Positions 25,104-35,189 of a stretch of DNA of 64,000 nucleotides are shown here, in pieces (position 1 is the first letter of the stretch; the number at the start of each line of letters is the position of its first letter). The stretch is from an uncultured Alistipes sp. (GTDB taxonomy: Bacteria; Bacteroidota; Bacteroidia; Bacteroidales; Rikenellaceae), in contig NZ_OZ007039.1 in the NCBI RefSeq assembly GCF_963931675.1, forward strand, positions 211,501 through 275,500, written 5' to 3'. The notes beneath the pieces are model-generated. The model worked only from the letters and a program-made list of their open reading frames with translations. It was not told the origin of the DNA and did not search any database. Position numbers and translations under genes: made by a program.

Positions 25104-26963
25104 TTATTTGCGTTCATCTGCTGCGGGGGAACTCCGGCGGGGACGTGCGCCTTCCCGACGGGGCTCCTTGACCAGCGACATCTCGCACGCCGCACAGTCG
25201 AACACCAGCCGGAAACGCTCCGCGCCGTGCTCGAGATAGAGGTCGCCGCCGAGGCGCGAGCCTTCGCCCAGGCACTCGCCGATCTCGCGGCGGATGCAGT
25301 AGGCCGAGCGCATCACGGTGTGCCCCACGGCCGAGGCGGCGCGTTCCAGCGGCGGTTCGATCTCCCGCACCCCATGGTCGCGGTAGAAAGCCTCGGCGAG
25401 GCGGTTGGTGACATTCTCCTCGGCGGTCAGACGCTCCGCCGGGTAGCGGGCCGCGCGGTTTTCGGGCAGGATGCGGTGCGGCAGGGAACGTGCAAGCCGC
25501 GCCTGCAACAAGGCGCCGAGGGCTTCGCGCCGTACCCCGGCGGCCAGCGAAGCCGGAACAAACCATTCGGCGCCCCGCACCTCGACTTCGCGCACCGCAA
25601 AGATCGTATCGCCCGACTTCATCGCCTGCGCACGCAGCGCCGCGGCATTGGCTTCGGGGTTTCGGGCCCGGTCGGGCGGCAGGGTGCGCGACGCTGCGGC
25701 CGAAAGCCCCTCGCAATCGGTGCAGCGGATCGAAAACACCCCTTCGGAGGCCTCGACCACGGCCCGCACCGGAATCACGCGCCGCATCCGGCTGCGCTCC
25801 AATGCCAGGTTGAACCGCCGGTCGTAGTTCCGGAACACCTCCGCTCCGGGAGTGATCCCCTCCATGCGGTTCGGGGTGATACGGCGCCCCTCAACGGCAT
25901 TGACGTTCGTGCCCGTCGCGCCGTGCGGCGTGAGCAGGCAGAGCCCGTCGCCCGGGGCGAGGTCCGCATCGGCATCGAGCGTGAAACTCCCGCCCGCGAC
26001 CCGCACCACGCGGCCGATCCGCTCGCCGACCGACTTCGGGGTGTCGAACGACGCCACACCGGGATGTTTCCCATCGAAGAAGTATTCGGACTCACCGCGC
26101 GTAAAGCTCTTCGCGGGGTCGGGCATAAAGTCCGGAACGCTCTCCCCGACCGATGCACGGCACAGGCCCGGACGTGCGGCCAGCACTTCGTCGAGCGCCC
26201 GGCGGTAGTAAGTCACGACGTTGCGGATGTAACCGGTATCCTTAAGGCGCCCTTCGATCTTGAACGACGCCACACCGGCATCGACCAGTTCGCCGAGGCG
26301 CTGCGAGAGGTTCAGGTCGCGGACCGACAGGAGGTGTTTTCGCGAAATCAGCGTCCGGCCGCTGCGGTCGGTCAGATCCCACGGCAGGCGGCAGGGCTGG
26401 CTGCAGGCCCCGCGATTGCCGCTACGCCCGGACATTGTCCGCGAGAGGAAGCAGCGGCCGCTGTACCCGACGCAGATCGCCCCGTGGACGAAGACCTCGA
26501 CCTCGGCCGTCGTGGCGGCGCAGATGGCCCGGATCTCGTCAAGCGAGAGCGCCCTTTCGAGAATGACGCGCGAAAAACCAGCCTCGGCCAGGAAGCGCGC
26601 CCCTTCGGGCGTGCGGTTGGAGACCTGCGTCGAGGCGTGCAGTTCCACGGGAAGGTTCATCCTGCGCAGGGCCATGTCCTGCACGATGAGGGCGTCGACT
26701 CCGGCATCGATCAGCTCGCGGGCCTGCCGTTCGGCATCGGCGAGCTCCTCGTCCCAGAGCAGCGTATTGAGCGTGGCGTGGACCCGCACGCCGAAGCGGT
26801 GGGCATATGCCACGACGCGGGCGATCTCCTCCGCGCTATTCCCGGCGGCCTGCCGCGCCCCGAAGCGCGCGCCTCCGATATAGACGGCATCGGCGCCCGC
26901 ATCCACGGCCACGACGGCCGAGGCATAATCTTTGGCCGGAGCCAACAGTTCGACGGTTTTCAC
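25104..26963 (-). CDS. U32-family peptidase / tRNA-rRNA hydroxylation protein
   Basis: The protein has ELLAPAKDYASAVVAVDAGA at the N-terminus, VFVHGAICVGYSGRCFLS (about residue 163), NRGACSQPCRLPWDL and SFKIEGRLKDTGYIRNVV, all U32 signatures including the conserved cysteines. Homologues RlhA and TrhP introduce 5-hydroxylation into 23S rRNA or tRNA uridine/cytidine. The long C-terminal part is the DUF3656-type extension. The frame is open to GTG 26981, but the -7 box at 26981-26988 would start transcription downstream of that codon, so GTG 26963 (giving MKTVELLAPA, 619 residues) is preferred. Confidence 0.85.
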   Translation of the reverse strand: MKTVELLAPAKDYASAVVAVDAGADAVYIGGARFGARQAAGNSAEEIARVVAYAHRFGVRVHATLNTLLWDEELADAERQARELIDAGVDALIVQDMALRRMNLPVELHASTQVSNRTPEGARFLAEAGFSRVILERALSLDEIRAICAATTAEVEVFVHGAICVGYSGRCFLSRTMSGRSGNRGACSQPCRLPWDLTDRSGRTLISRKHLLSVRDLNLSQRLGELVDAGVASFKIEGRLKDTGYIRNVVTYYRRALDEVLAARPGLCRASVGESVPDFMPDPAKSFTRGESEYFFDGKHPGVASFDTPKSVGERIGRVVRVAGGSFTLDADADLAPGDGLCLLTPHGATGTNVNAVEGRRITPNRMEGITPGAEVFRNYDRRFNLALERSRMRRVIPVRAVVEASEGVFSIRCTDCEGLSAAASRTLPPDRARNPEANAAALRAQAMKSGDTIFAVREVEVRGAEWFVPASLAAGVRREALGALLQARLARSLPHRILPENRAARYPAERLTAEENVTNRLAEAFYRDHGVREIEPPLERAASAVGHTVMRSAYCIRREIGECLGEGSRLGGDLYLEHGAERFRLVFDCAACEMSLVKEPRREGARPRRSSPAADERK

Positions 26964-26980
26964 ACGGATTGAATTTTGCA

Positions 26981-26988
26981 CAAAAATA
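26981..26988 (-). promoter_or_regulatory. -7 box for the U32 operon, supports GTG 26963 as start
   Basis: The minus strand reads TATTTTTG. Transcription would start near 26975, leaving about 12 bases before GTG 26963 and excluding the upstream GTG 26981. Confidence 0.5.
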
Positions 26989-27011
26989 AGACAATTTTAG
27001 GAATTGTTTTG

Positions 27012-27019
27012 TAATTTTG
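27012..27019 (+). promoter_or_regulatory. -7 box for serS
   Basis: TAATTTTG lies 39 bases upstream of the serS ATG and nearly back-to-back with the divergent U32 promoter. Confidence 0.55.
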
Positions 27020-27057
27020 TCGCTCGTAACGCGAAAACACAAAAAACATCCGATACC

Positions 27058-28329
27058 ATGCTTACGATCAAGCAAATCCGCGACGACCGCGAGGCCGCGA
27101 TCCGCAAACTCGCCAAGAAGGGCGTCGACGCCGCCCCCGTCATCGACCAGATCCTCACGCTCGACGACCGCCGCAAGGCCATCCAGCTCGAACTCGACAA
27201 CACGCTGGCCGCCCAGAACAAGGCCGCCAAGGAGATCGGCGCCCTGATGGGGCAGGGACGCCGCGACGAGGCCGAGGAGCGCAAACACTTCGTGACGGAC
27301 CTCAAGGAGAAGTCGACACGCCTGCAGGCCGAGTCGAACGACGTGCAGCAGGAACTGCAGGCCGCGCTCGTCACGCTGCCGAACTTCCCGGCCGAGATCG
27401 TTCCCGAAGGCAAGACGGCCGAGGACAACCTCGTCGTAAAACTCGTCGAGAGCTACACCACGCTGCCCGAGAACCCGCTGCCCCACTGGGAGCTGGCCAA
27501 GAAGTACGACATCATCGACTTCGACCTGGGCGTGAAGCTCACCGGGGCCGGATTCCCCGTCTACAAGGGCAAGGGGGCCCGCCTGCAGCGCGCGCTGATC
27601 AACTACTTCCTCGACTGCAACACCCGCGCCGGATACCTGGAGGTCGAACCTCCGGTGATGGTCAACGAGGCGTCGGGATTCGGGACCGGACAGCTCCCCG
27701 ACAAGGAGGGGCAGATGTACCACGCCACGGTCGACAACTTCTACCTCGTGCCGACGGCCGAGGTGCCCGTGACGAACATCTACCGCGACGTGATCCTCGA
27801 CGAGAAGGACTTCCCCGTAAAGATGACGGCCTACACGCCGTGCTTCCGCCGCGAGGCCGGCTCCTACGGCAAGGACGTGCGCGGCCTGAACCGTCTGCAC
27901 CAGTTCGACAAGGTGGAGATCGTGCAGTTGTCGCTGCCCGAGGTTTCCTACGAGGCCCTGGACGGCATGGTGGCCCATGTGGAGACGCTGGTCAAGTCGC
28001 TCGGCCTTCCGTACCGCATCCTGCGGCTCTGCGGCGGAGACATGTCCTTCACCTCGGCCCTGACCTACGACTTCGAGGTCTACTCCGAGGCGCAGAAGCG
28101 CTGGCTGGAGGTTTCGTCGGTCTCGAACTTCGAGTCGTTCCAGGCCAACCGTCTGAAACTCCGCTACCGCGACGCCGAGAAGAAGATCCACCTGGCCCAT
28201 ACGCTCAACGGTTCGTCGCTCGCCCTGCCGCGTATCGTGGCAGCGCTGCTCGAAAACTTCCAGACCCCGGAAGGAATCCGCATTCCCGAGGTGCTGATTC
28301 CCTATACGGGTTTTGATATTATCAAATAA
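27058..28329 (+). CDS. serS: Seryl-tRNA synthetase
   Basis: The 423-residue protein starts MLTIKQIRDDREAAIRKLAK. A long antiparallel coiled coil (about 10-110) is followed by the class II core with GRGANLQRALINY-like sequence KGKGARLQRALINYFLD (about 161), TAEVPVTNIYRD (about 232), motif 2 FRREAGSYGKDVRGLNRLHQ (about 263) and motif 3 near NGSSLALPRIVAALLENF (about 382). It charges tRNA-Ser and tRNA-Sec with serine. The length is normal. Confidence 0.96.
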   Translation: MLTIKQIRDDREAAIRKLAKKGVDAAPVIDQILTLDDRRKAIQLELDNTLAAQNKAAKEIGALMGQGRRDEAEERKHFVTDLKEKSTRLQAESNDVQQELQAALVTLPNFPAEIVPEGKTAEDNLVVKLVESYTTLPENPLPHWELAKKYDIIDFDLGVKLTGAGFPVYKGKGARLQRALINYFLDCNTRAGYLEVEPPVMVNEASGFGTGQLPDKEGQMYHATVDNFYLVPTAEVPVTNIYRDVILDEKDFPVKMTAYTPCFRREAGSYGKDVRGLNRLHQFDKVEIVQLSLPEVSYEALDGMVAHVETLVKSLGLPYRILRLCGGDMSFTSALTYDFEVYSEAQKRWLEVSSVSNFESFQANRLKLRYRDAEKKIHLAHTLNGSSLALPRIVAALLENFQTPEGIRIPEVLIPYTGFDIIK

Positions 28330-28342
28330 GTTTCTATATTTG
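28311..28342 (+). promoter_or_regulatory. Promoter of the small ferredoxin gene
   Basis: TTTTG (28311-28315), 19 bases, then TATATTTG (28335-28342) match the consensus almost perfectly. The -33 part overlaps the last codons of serS. Confidence 0.8.
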
Positions 28343-28375
28343 CACTACACACATTAACCATAAACACGAAAAACA

Positions 28376-28543
28376 ATGGCTTACAAAATCACTGATTCCT
28401 GCGTAGCTTGCGGGACCTGCATCGGCGAGTGCCCGGTAGAGGCCATCTCGGCCGGCGACATCTATGTCATCGATCCCGACAAGTGCATCGACTGCGGCAC
28501 CTGCGCAGGCGTTTGCCCGAGCGAAGCAATCGTTTCGGAGTAA
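28376..28543 (+). CDS. 2[4Fe-4S] ferredoxin
   Basis: The 55-residue protein has two complete CxxCxxCxxxCP motifs (C9-C12-C15-C19 and C37-C40-C43-C47), a clostridial-type ferredoxin. It is a low-potential electron carrier in the cytoplasm for enzymes such as pyruvate:ferredoxin oxidoreductase. It is a single gene with its own strong promoter and terminator, as expected for a highly expressed protein. It is intact, in contrast to the degenerate ferredoxin domain at 19669. Confidence 0.95.
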   Translation: MAYKITDSCVACGTCIGECPVEAISAGDIYVIDPDKCIDCGTCAGVCPSEAIVSE

Positions 28544-28564
28544 CGAACGGCAATAACCGTCAAT

Positions 28565-28598
28565 CACGCCTCGGGATGCTTTCCGGGGCGTGTTTTTT
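28565..28598 (+). terminator. Terminator of the ferredoxin gene
   Basis: CACGCCTCGG (28565-28574) pairs with CCGGGGCGTG (28583-28592) with one G-T pair, and T6 follows. Confidence 0.88.
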
Positions 28599-28611
28599 AT
28601 GCCATGTGCCC

Positions 28612-29499
28612 ATGATGCGGCTACTGTTTTACGTGGGGATACTGCTCCTGACGGCCTGCGGTCCCCGCTCCCGGAGCCTCGAACAAGATCTGGAACAACT
28701 CGCGGCAACGCTCCCCGAGGCCCGGATCGGCATTGCCGTCCGCACACCCGACGGGAAGACCATCGCCCGACAGGACACGCTGCTGCCGCTGTTGAGCGTC
28801 TTCAAGTTCCCGCTGGCCCTGGCCGTGCTGGACAAGGCCGCCGCGGAGGGAACTCCACTCACGACGCCCGTCGAGGTGGGCCCCGAATGGCTCGATCCCG
28901 GCACCTACAGCCCGCTGCGCGACTCCCTGCCGGCGACGGGCGGAGGGGTGACGCTCGGCGAACTGTTGCGATACAGCACGTCGCTGAGCGACAACATCGC
29001 CTGCGACCGCCTGCTGGCCTACGTCGGAGGCCCCGACTCCGTGGAGCGCTACGTGCGGGAGAGGGCCGGGATCGAAAGGTTCCGGATCGCCGCCACGGAG
29101 CGCTCGATGCACCTCGATCCTGCCAACCAGCGGATCAACGTCGCACGCCCTTCGGCCGTCTGCGCACTCTTCGCCCGCTTCCTCGAAGGCGGGCTGCTGG
29201 CACCGGAACATGAGGTCCTGCTGCGGCAGTTGCTGGAGGGCGCGACGACCGGCGCGAACAAACTCCGCGCAGGGCTTCCCGAAGGGGTCGTCCTCGGCCA
29301 CAAGACCGGTTCGTCGGACCGCACGCCGGAGGGGCTCCGCATCGCCGACAACGACGCCGGCTATGTCGTACTGCCCGACGGCCGCCGCTACTGCGTGACG
29401 GTGCTGGTCACCGACTCCCCGGCCGACGATGCGGCGAACGCAGCTGTGATTGCGGCCATCTCGAAACGCATTTACGAACATTTCACCGAAAATCAATAA
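28612..29499 (+). CDS. Class A beta-lactamase, subclass A2 type, lipoprotein
   Basis: The 295-residue protein has a lipoprotein signal (MMRLLFYVGILLLTAC; ATG 28612 or 28615). All class A serine beta-lactamase motifs are found: LSVFKF (Ser70-x-x-Lys73), SLSDN (Ser130-Asp-Asn), ATERSMH in the omega loop (Glu166 in the E..MH form seen in CfxA, CepA and PER-type enzymes) and HKTGSS (Lys234-Thr-Gly). It probably hydrolyses cephalosporins and is chromosomal, with no mobile element next to it. Only 14 bases separate it from the ferredoxin terminator, so its promoter is not clear. Confidence 0.88.
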   Translation: MMRLLFYVGILLLTACGPRSRSLEQDLEQLAATLPEARIGIAVRTPDGKTIARQDTLLPLLSVFKFPLALAVLDKAAAEGTPLTTPVEVGPEWLDPGTYSPLRDSLPATGGGVTLGELLRYSTSLSDNIACDRLLAYVGGPDSVERYVRERAGIERFRIAATERSMHLDPANQRINVARPSAVCALFARFLEGGLLAPEHEVLLRQLLEGATTGANKLRAGLPEGVVLGHKTGSSDRTPEGLRIADNDAGYVVLPDGRRYCVTVLVTDSPADDAANAAVIAAISKRIYEHFTENQ

Positions 29500-29500
29500 C

Positions 29501-30088
29501 ATGAACGACCTCGAAAAGATGCGCTCGGGGCGCTGGCTCCACGCCGTGACGCCCGAAATCGGCTCCGCCCTGCTCCGCGCCGAGGAACTCTGCTTCCGCC
29601 TCAACCAGTTGCCGCCCTCCCGCCGCGAAGAGCGCGAGACGATCATCCGGAAACTCTTCGGCCACGCCGGCGAGGCGCCCTGCCTCCACAGCCCGTTCCA
29701 CTGCGACTTCGGGGCGCAGATCTCCGTGGGGGACCACTTCGTCGGGAACTTCAACCTCACGATCCTCGACGAGGCTCCCGTGACGATCGGCAGCCACGTC
29801 TACATCGGCCCCAACGTGGGAATCTACACCGTACACCACGCCCTGCTGGCGGACCAGCGCAACGAGGGGATCATGCAGTCGCTGCCCGTCGTGATCGGCG
29901 ACAACGTCTGGATCGGCGGCAATGCGGTCATCCTGCGCGGGGTGACGATCGGCGAGGGGGCCGTGATCGGTGCCGGGAGCGTCGTTTCGCGCGACATCCC
30001 GCCGCGGGTCATTGCCGTGGGGAATCCCTGCCGCGTGCTGCGTCCCCTGACCGAAGCCGACCGGATTGCGACGTCGGAGATCGACTGA
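29501..30088 (+). CDS. Sugar O-acetyltransferase (maltose/galactoside type, left-handed beta-helix)
   Basis: The 195-residue protein begins EKMRSGRWLHAVTPE (Mac domain) and has hexapeptide repeats with HSPFHCDFGAQISVGDHF, the catalytic His in YTVHHALLADQRN (about residue 110) and NVWIGGNAVILRGVTIGEGA. It transfers acetyl from acetyl-CoA to a sugar such as maltose or galactoside. It starts 1 base after the beta-lactamase stop and is thus co-transcribed with it. Confidence 0.9.
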   Translation: MNDLEKMRSGRWLHAVTPEIGSALLRAEELCFRLNQLPPSRREERETIIRKLFGHAGEAPCLHSPFHCDFGAQISVGDHFVGNFNLTILDEAPVTIGSHVYIGPNVGIYTVHHALLADQRNEGIMQSLPVVIGDNVWIGGNAVILRGVTIGEGAVIGAGSVVSRDIPPRVIAVGNPCRVLRPLTEADRIATSEID

Positions 30089-30203
30089 TCCGCCGGGAAG
30101 GGAGGGGCCAGACACCGGAACGGAGGCGGCCAGACAGAGCAAGAAACGGGCGGATATTGCTTCGGAGACGCAACAAGCGGCTCCGACAGGACCGAACGCC
30201 ACA

Positions 30204-30309
30204 AAAAGCGGCGGCACACCCACGACCGTATCAAGCAGCACGGCCGAAACGGATGCGGACCGGACAAAAAAGCGGCGGTACACCCTTTGCCGGGCGTGCC
30301 GCCGCTTTT
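30204..30309. terminator. Terminator region with two competing hairpins
   Basis: The right arm 30296-30309 can pair either with 30267-30278 (11 bp, AAAAGCGGCGG/CCGCCGCTTTT) or with 30204-30217 (14 bp, AAAAGCGGCGGCAC/GTGCCGCCGCTTTT). The nearer hairpin can end both the acetyltransferase transcript and the convergent NamZ transcript. Confidence 0.65.
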
Positions 30310-30324
30310 CATCGAAGGCCGTCG

Positions 30325-31590
30325 CTATTCGTACAGGAGGTATTTTGCCCGGAGCTGCCGGAAAGCCGCGGCTTCGGGCTCCCAGCGGGCCCGGATCTCG
30401 GCATCCGTGGCCCCGTCGAGGATCATCTTGCGGATCCACCCCACGCCGACCAGTTTCTCGAACATCGGCGTGAAGAAAGACTCGCCCAGCCCGAGATCGG
30501 CACAGGCGTCGATGACGTATTGCAGCGAAAATCCGGTCATGCGGGCCTCGTCAAGCGGCAGACGGCTCAAATCCTCGCCCCGGCACAGGCGGCCTTCGAG
30601 CGGCGGATGTTTTGCCCCGGGGGTCGGGCGCGGCGTGAAGGTGAAGGTCCGCCCTTTGAGATCGGGGTGACCGTAGATTTCGAACGGCTTGTCGGTGCCG
30701 CGCCCGAGGCTCACGACCGTCCCCTCGAAAGGGCACAGCGCCGCATAGAGGTAGACGGCCCGCTGCGTCGGGAGATTCGGCGACGGCGCGACGGGAAGCA
30801 CGTACTCCGTGGCGTGGGTGTAGTTGCGGCACGGGACTACGGTCAGGTCGCACCGCCGGGCCCACCCCTCACCTACGGCCATGCGGGCGATCTCGCCCAT
30901 CGTCAGGCCGTGCAGCACCGGGATCGGCAGTGCCCCGACGCCCGACTTGTACTTCCTGTCGAGCAGCGGCCCCTCGACCTTGTCGCCGTTGGGGTTCGGG
31001 CGATCGAGAACGATGACCGGCCGTCCGAATTCGGCCGAAGCATCCATCATCCGCAGCATCGAGATATAGTAGGTGTAGAAGCGCAGCCCGACGTCCTGCA
31101 TGTCGACGACCAGCACGTCGAACGAACGCATCACCTCGTCCGAGGGGCGCAGCGTGCGTCCGTCGTAGAGCGAGCGGATCGGAATGCCCGTGCGGGCATC
31201 GACCGACCCGGCGACCTTCTCCCCGGCATCGGCCGTGCCGCGGAATCCGTGTTCGGGCGAGAAGATCGCCACGACATCGAAGCCGCTTTCGTGGAGCAGA
31301 TCGACCAGATGGACCCTTCCGGCGGCATCGACGGTCAGCGGGCGCCCAGCAGTCCCCACGGCTCCGGGCATCGCGGCCACGGAGGTATGGTTGGCCAGCA
31401 CGGCGACGCGACGCCCGCGCAGCAGCGGGAAGTAGGCGGCCGTATCGGTCATGCCGACCAACACGCCGGAGCCCTCCGGTCTGTTCCCTGCCGCGGCGGG
31501 CACCGGCATCACGATCGCCGCCACACCGACGGCGACCGCCGCAAGGCCCGCAACAGCCGCGGACCCGATCGAGAAAAGGCGCTTTATCAT
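30325..31590 (-). CDS. namZ: Exo-beta-N-acetylmuramidase NamZ (DUF1343)
   Basis: The 421-residue protein starts at ATG 31590 (an upstream GTG adds three residues). It has a signal peptide (MIKRLFSIGSAAVAGLAAVA...) and DUF1343 signatures: AVLANHTS (about residue 64), FSPEHGFRG (about 110), VVDMQDVGLRFYTYISM-like sequence, VLDRPNPNGDKVEGP (about 195) and RGTDKPFEIYG. NamZ of Tannerella and Bacillus removes terminal MurNAc from peptidoglycan fragments. The acidic residue in SPEHG is the likely catalytic site. It probably recycles wall fragments in the periplasm. Confidence 0.88.
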   Translation of the reverse strand: MIKRLFSIGSAAVAGLAAVAVGVAAIVMPVPAAAGNRPEGSGVLVGMTDTAAYFPLLRGRRVAVLANHTSVAAMPGAVGTAGRPLTVDAAGRVHLVDLLHESGFDVVAIFSPEHGFRGTADAGEKVAGSVDARTGIPIRSLYDGRTLRPSDEVMRSFDVLVVDMQDVGLRFYTYYISMLRMMDASAEFGRPVIVLDRPNPNGDKVEGPLLDRKYKSGVGALPIPVLHGLTMGEIARMAVGEGWARRCDLTVVPCRNYTHATEYVLPVAPSPNLPTQRAVYLYAALCPFEGTVVSLGRGTDKPFEIYGHPDLKGRTFTFTPRPTPGAKHPPLEGRLCRGEDLSRLPLDEARMTGFSLQYVIDACADLGLGESFFTPMFEKLVGVGWIRKMILDGATDAEIRARWEPEAAAFRQLRAKYLLYE

Positions 31591-31648
31591 ATGCTTCACC
31601 GTTGATTTTCAGCTATCTTGGAGAGATACAATCGAAAAATCCTCCGTC

Positions 31649-31774
31649 ATGAGAACGCTCTGGTTGCTGCTCCTGTTGGGATCGGCCATCCCGGTCCGGG
31701 CCGCTGAGTTCACCGATTCAGCCCGTTTCAGTCGGGGCACCCGGAATACCCTTCCCGCCCCTTCCGCACGCTGA
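31649..31774 (+). pseudogene. Short secreted ORF, perhaps a broken gene
   Basis: The ORF has a good signal peptide (MRTLWLLLLLGSAIPVRAAE) and stops after 41 codons. From about 31730 the next frame reads HPEYPSRPFRTLTAPEVCEA and CFRDRILRRRYGDKV before fading into prfB antisense, which looks like a continuation after a one-base shift. No homologue is recognised. The rest of 31591-31920 shows no other gene or clear terminator. Confidence 0.25.
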
Positions 31775-31920
31775 CGGCTCCGGAGGTGTGCGAAGCCTGC
31801 TTCCGCGACCGGATACTGCGCCGCCGATACGGAGACAAGGTGCGCACGGCAACCTCCGGCCCCGGCTCCCGACCTCCGGTCTCCGTCCAGCCCCCTGGTC
31901 ACGACTCCCCGGCCCCTGGG

Positions 31921-33033
<1,113 letters not shown>

Positions 33034-33046
33034 ATCTCTTTCCCGT

Positions 33047-33688
33047 CTAAAATTGCTCGTGGAGTTTCCGTGCGGCGAACTCCAGGATGAAATCCGCCGT
33101 GCCCTCGTCGCCCAGCACCGAAGAGTTCACGCACAGGTGGTAGGTCGCCGCCTCGCCCCAGGTCCGCGAACTGTAATAGTTGTAGTACGAAGCCCGCTGT
33201 TCGTCCGTACGCTCCATCAGGGCCCGGGCCTCCGCCTCGGTACAGTGCAGCCGCCCGCAGAGACGTGTACAGCGGTCCCCTTCGTCGGCCGTGATGAAGA
33301 CGTTCACACACCGCGGATGCTCACGCAGGATGTAGTCCGCGCAGCGTCCCACGAAGATCGCCGATTCGTTCGCCGCGATGTTGCGGATCACGTCGCTCTG
33401 GATCCGGAACAGCGATTCGTTGGCCAGAATGTTGTTCGAATTGCCGCCTTCGTAGCCCGTGAACGGAGCCCGCAGGTAGCCGATCAACGTTGCAAATACC
33501 CCTTTGCGGCTCCGTTCGTCGGCCTGCTCGAAGCACTCCGCACAGAGACCGCTCTCGCGGGCTGCCAGGTTAATGAGCTCCTTGTCGTAGAGCTTGACAC
33601 CCAGCCGCCGGGCGATGATCTCGCCGATGAGTTTGCCGCCGCTGCCCAACTGGCGGCCGATATTGATAACGAATTTTTCGCGTTCCAT
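33047..33688 (-). CDS. Cytidylate kinase-like protein
   Basis: The 213-residue protein starts MEREKFVINIGRQLGSGGKL, the P-loop variant (GRQLGSGG) of the cytidylate-kinase-like family (AAA_26), with FVGRCADYIL (about residue 115) and DEQRASYYNYYSSRTWGEA (about 160). True Cmk proteins are separate, and the substrate of this family is unknown. It lies 3 bases after the MATE gene and 13 bases before prfB in one operon. Confidence 0.82.
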   Translation of the reverse strand: MEREKFVINIGRQLGSGGKLIGEIIARRLGVKLYDKELINLAARESGLCAECFEQADERSRKGVFATLIGYLRAPFTGYEGGNSNNILANESLFRIQSDVIRNIAANESAIFVGRCADYILREHPRCVNVFITADEGDRCTRLCGRLHCTEAEARALMERTDEQRASYYNYYSSRTWGEAATYHLCVNSSVLGDEGTADFILEFAARKLHEQF

Positions 33689-33691
33689 AGG

Positions 33692-35092
33692 TCATTGCGG
33701 GTTTTCGGCGGAAACGGCAGGCTTCATGGCCCGGAATTTCCGCAGTTGGTAAGTCAGCATGAAGAAGGCCACGATCGAGGCCAGGAGGTCCGACAGCGGC
33801 ATCGAGCACCAGACGCCCCAGCTGCCGTCCCACGGCGTATAGGCATCGAAGATGTGCGGCAGGAAGATCAGGAACGGCATCAGGAACAGCAGCTGCCGCG
33901 ACAGCGACAGGAAGATCGCCTTCGAGGCCATGCCGATACTCATGAAGAAGTTCGTGGCCACCATCTGGAAGCCGATGATCGGATAGCAGATGAAGGTGAT
34001 ACGCATTCCCTCGATCGAGAGCCGAATCAGCTCCTCGTCGGTGGTGAAAAGGCTTACGGCCAGGCGCGGGAACAGTTCGCCGATCAGGAATCCGGCCGTC
34101 GTGATGCACGTGGCGCCGATCATCGTCAACTTCAGGACCCGCAGCACCCGGTCGAACTGCCGTGCGCCATAGTTGTATCCGGCGATGGGCTGCATTCCCT
34201 GGTTGATACCCATGACGATCATCACGAAGAAGAAGCCGAGGCGGTTGACGATACCGTAGGCGCCGATCATCAGGTCGCCGCCGAACTCCTTCAGCCCCTT
34301 GTTGATCAGGATCACGATGAAGCACGCCGCAAGGTTCATCAAAAAGGGCGACATGCCGATGGCCAGGATGTCGCGGACGATCTTGCGCCGCAGGCGGTAG
34401 ATGCCGCGCCGGAAATGGAGCAGCTCCCCGCGGTTCGAGAGGATGCGGAACTGCCATATCAGCGAGATGATCTGCGCCAGCACGGTAGCGATGGCCGCGC
34501 CGCGGATTCCCCAGTCGAACCAGAAGATGAAGATCGGGTCGAGGATGGCGTTGATGATCACCGTATTGATCGTGGCATACATCGACTTGCGGGGGTGTCC
34601 GGCCGCCCGCAGGATGGAGTTCAGGCCCAGGTAAAGATGGGTGATGACATTTCCCAGGAGAATGATGACCATGTACTCGCGGGCGTAGCCGATCGTAGCC
34701 TCGCTGGCCCCGAAGAAGTAGAGGATCGGGTCGAGGAACAGCAGGGCGAGGATCCCGAATCCGATACCGATGATGCAGTTGAGCACCACGACGTTGCCCA
34801 GGACGCGCTGGGCCGTTTCATAGTCCCGCTGCCCGAGGCGCATCGACACGAGGGTCGCGGCACCCACGCCGACCAGCGATCCGAACGCTGCGGCGAGGTT
34901 CATCAGCGGGAAGGTCAGCGCCAGACCCGAAATGGCCAGCGGGCCGACGCCATGGCCGATGAAGATACTGTCGACCATGTTGTAGAGCGAAGATGCCGTC
35001 ATGGCGATGATCGCCGGCACGGCATACTGAATAAGCAACTTGCGGATTCGTTCGGTTCCGAGCTCCAAAGCCGCTACTTTGAGTTCCGCCAT
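33692..35092 (-). CDS. MATE-family efflux pump
   Basis: The 466-residue protein has 12 hydrophobic segments and MATE features such as IRKLLIQYAVPAIIAMTASS at the start, DSIFIGHGVGPLAISGLALT (about residue 42) and GYNYGARQFDRVLRVLK (about 265). It exports cationic compounds or metabolites using a Na+ or H+ gradient; the substrate is not predictable. It is the first gene of the unit with the kinase-like gene and prfB. A second MATE protein of the window is at 58147. Confidence 0.9.
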   Translation of the reverse strand: MAELKVAALELGTERIRKLLIQYAVPAIIAMTASSLYNMVDSIFIGHGVGPLAISGLALTFPLMNLAAAFGSLVGVGAATLVSMRLGQRDYETAQRVLGNVVVLNCIIGIGFGILALLFLDPILYFFGASEATIGYAREYMVIILLGNVITHLYLGLNSILRAAGHPRKSMYATINTVIINAILDPIFIFWFDWGIRGAAIATVLAQIISLIWQFRILSNRGELLHFRRGIYRLRRKIVRDILAIGMSPFLMNLAACFIVILINKGLKEFGGDLMIGAYGIVNRLGFFFVMIVMGINQGMQPIAGYNYGARQFDRVLRVLKLTMIGATCITTAGFLIGELFPRLAVSLFTTDEELIRLSIEGMRITFICYPIIGFQMVATNFFMSIGMASKAIFLSLSRQLLFLMPFLIFLPHIFDAYTPWDGSWGVWCSMPLSDLLASIVAFFMLTYQLRKFRAMKPAVSAENPQ

Positions 35093-35189
35093 AAATTTTT
35101 TCTATTGTTCGCTTAGAGATTCCTCATTCACTTCTTTTTCCAGGCGTGACGTCCGGAGTGCGGTCCGGGTCTTCACGGCAAGACTCCTT

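Noticed and set aside
23568..26972. An open frame of 1134 codons on the plus strand opposite the U32, methyltransferase and yqaA-like genes
   Set aside because: It is a shadow of GC-rich coding DNA: it runs antisense through three clear genes and shows no family motifs.
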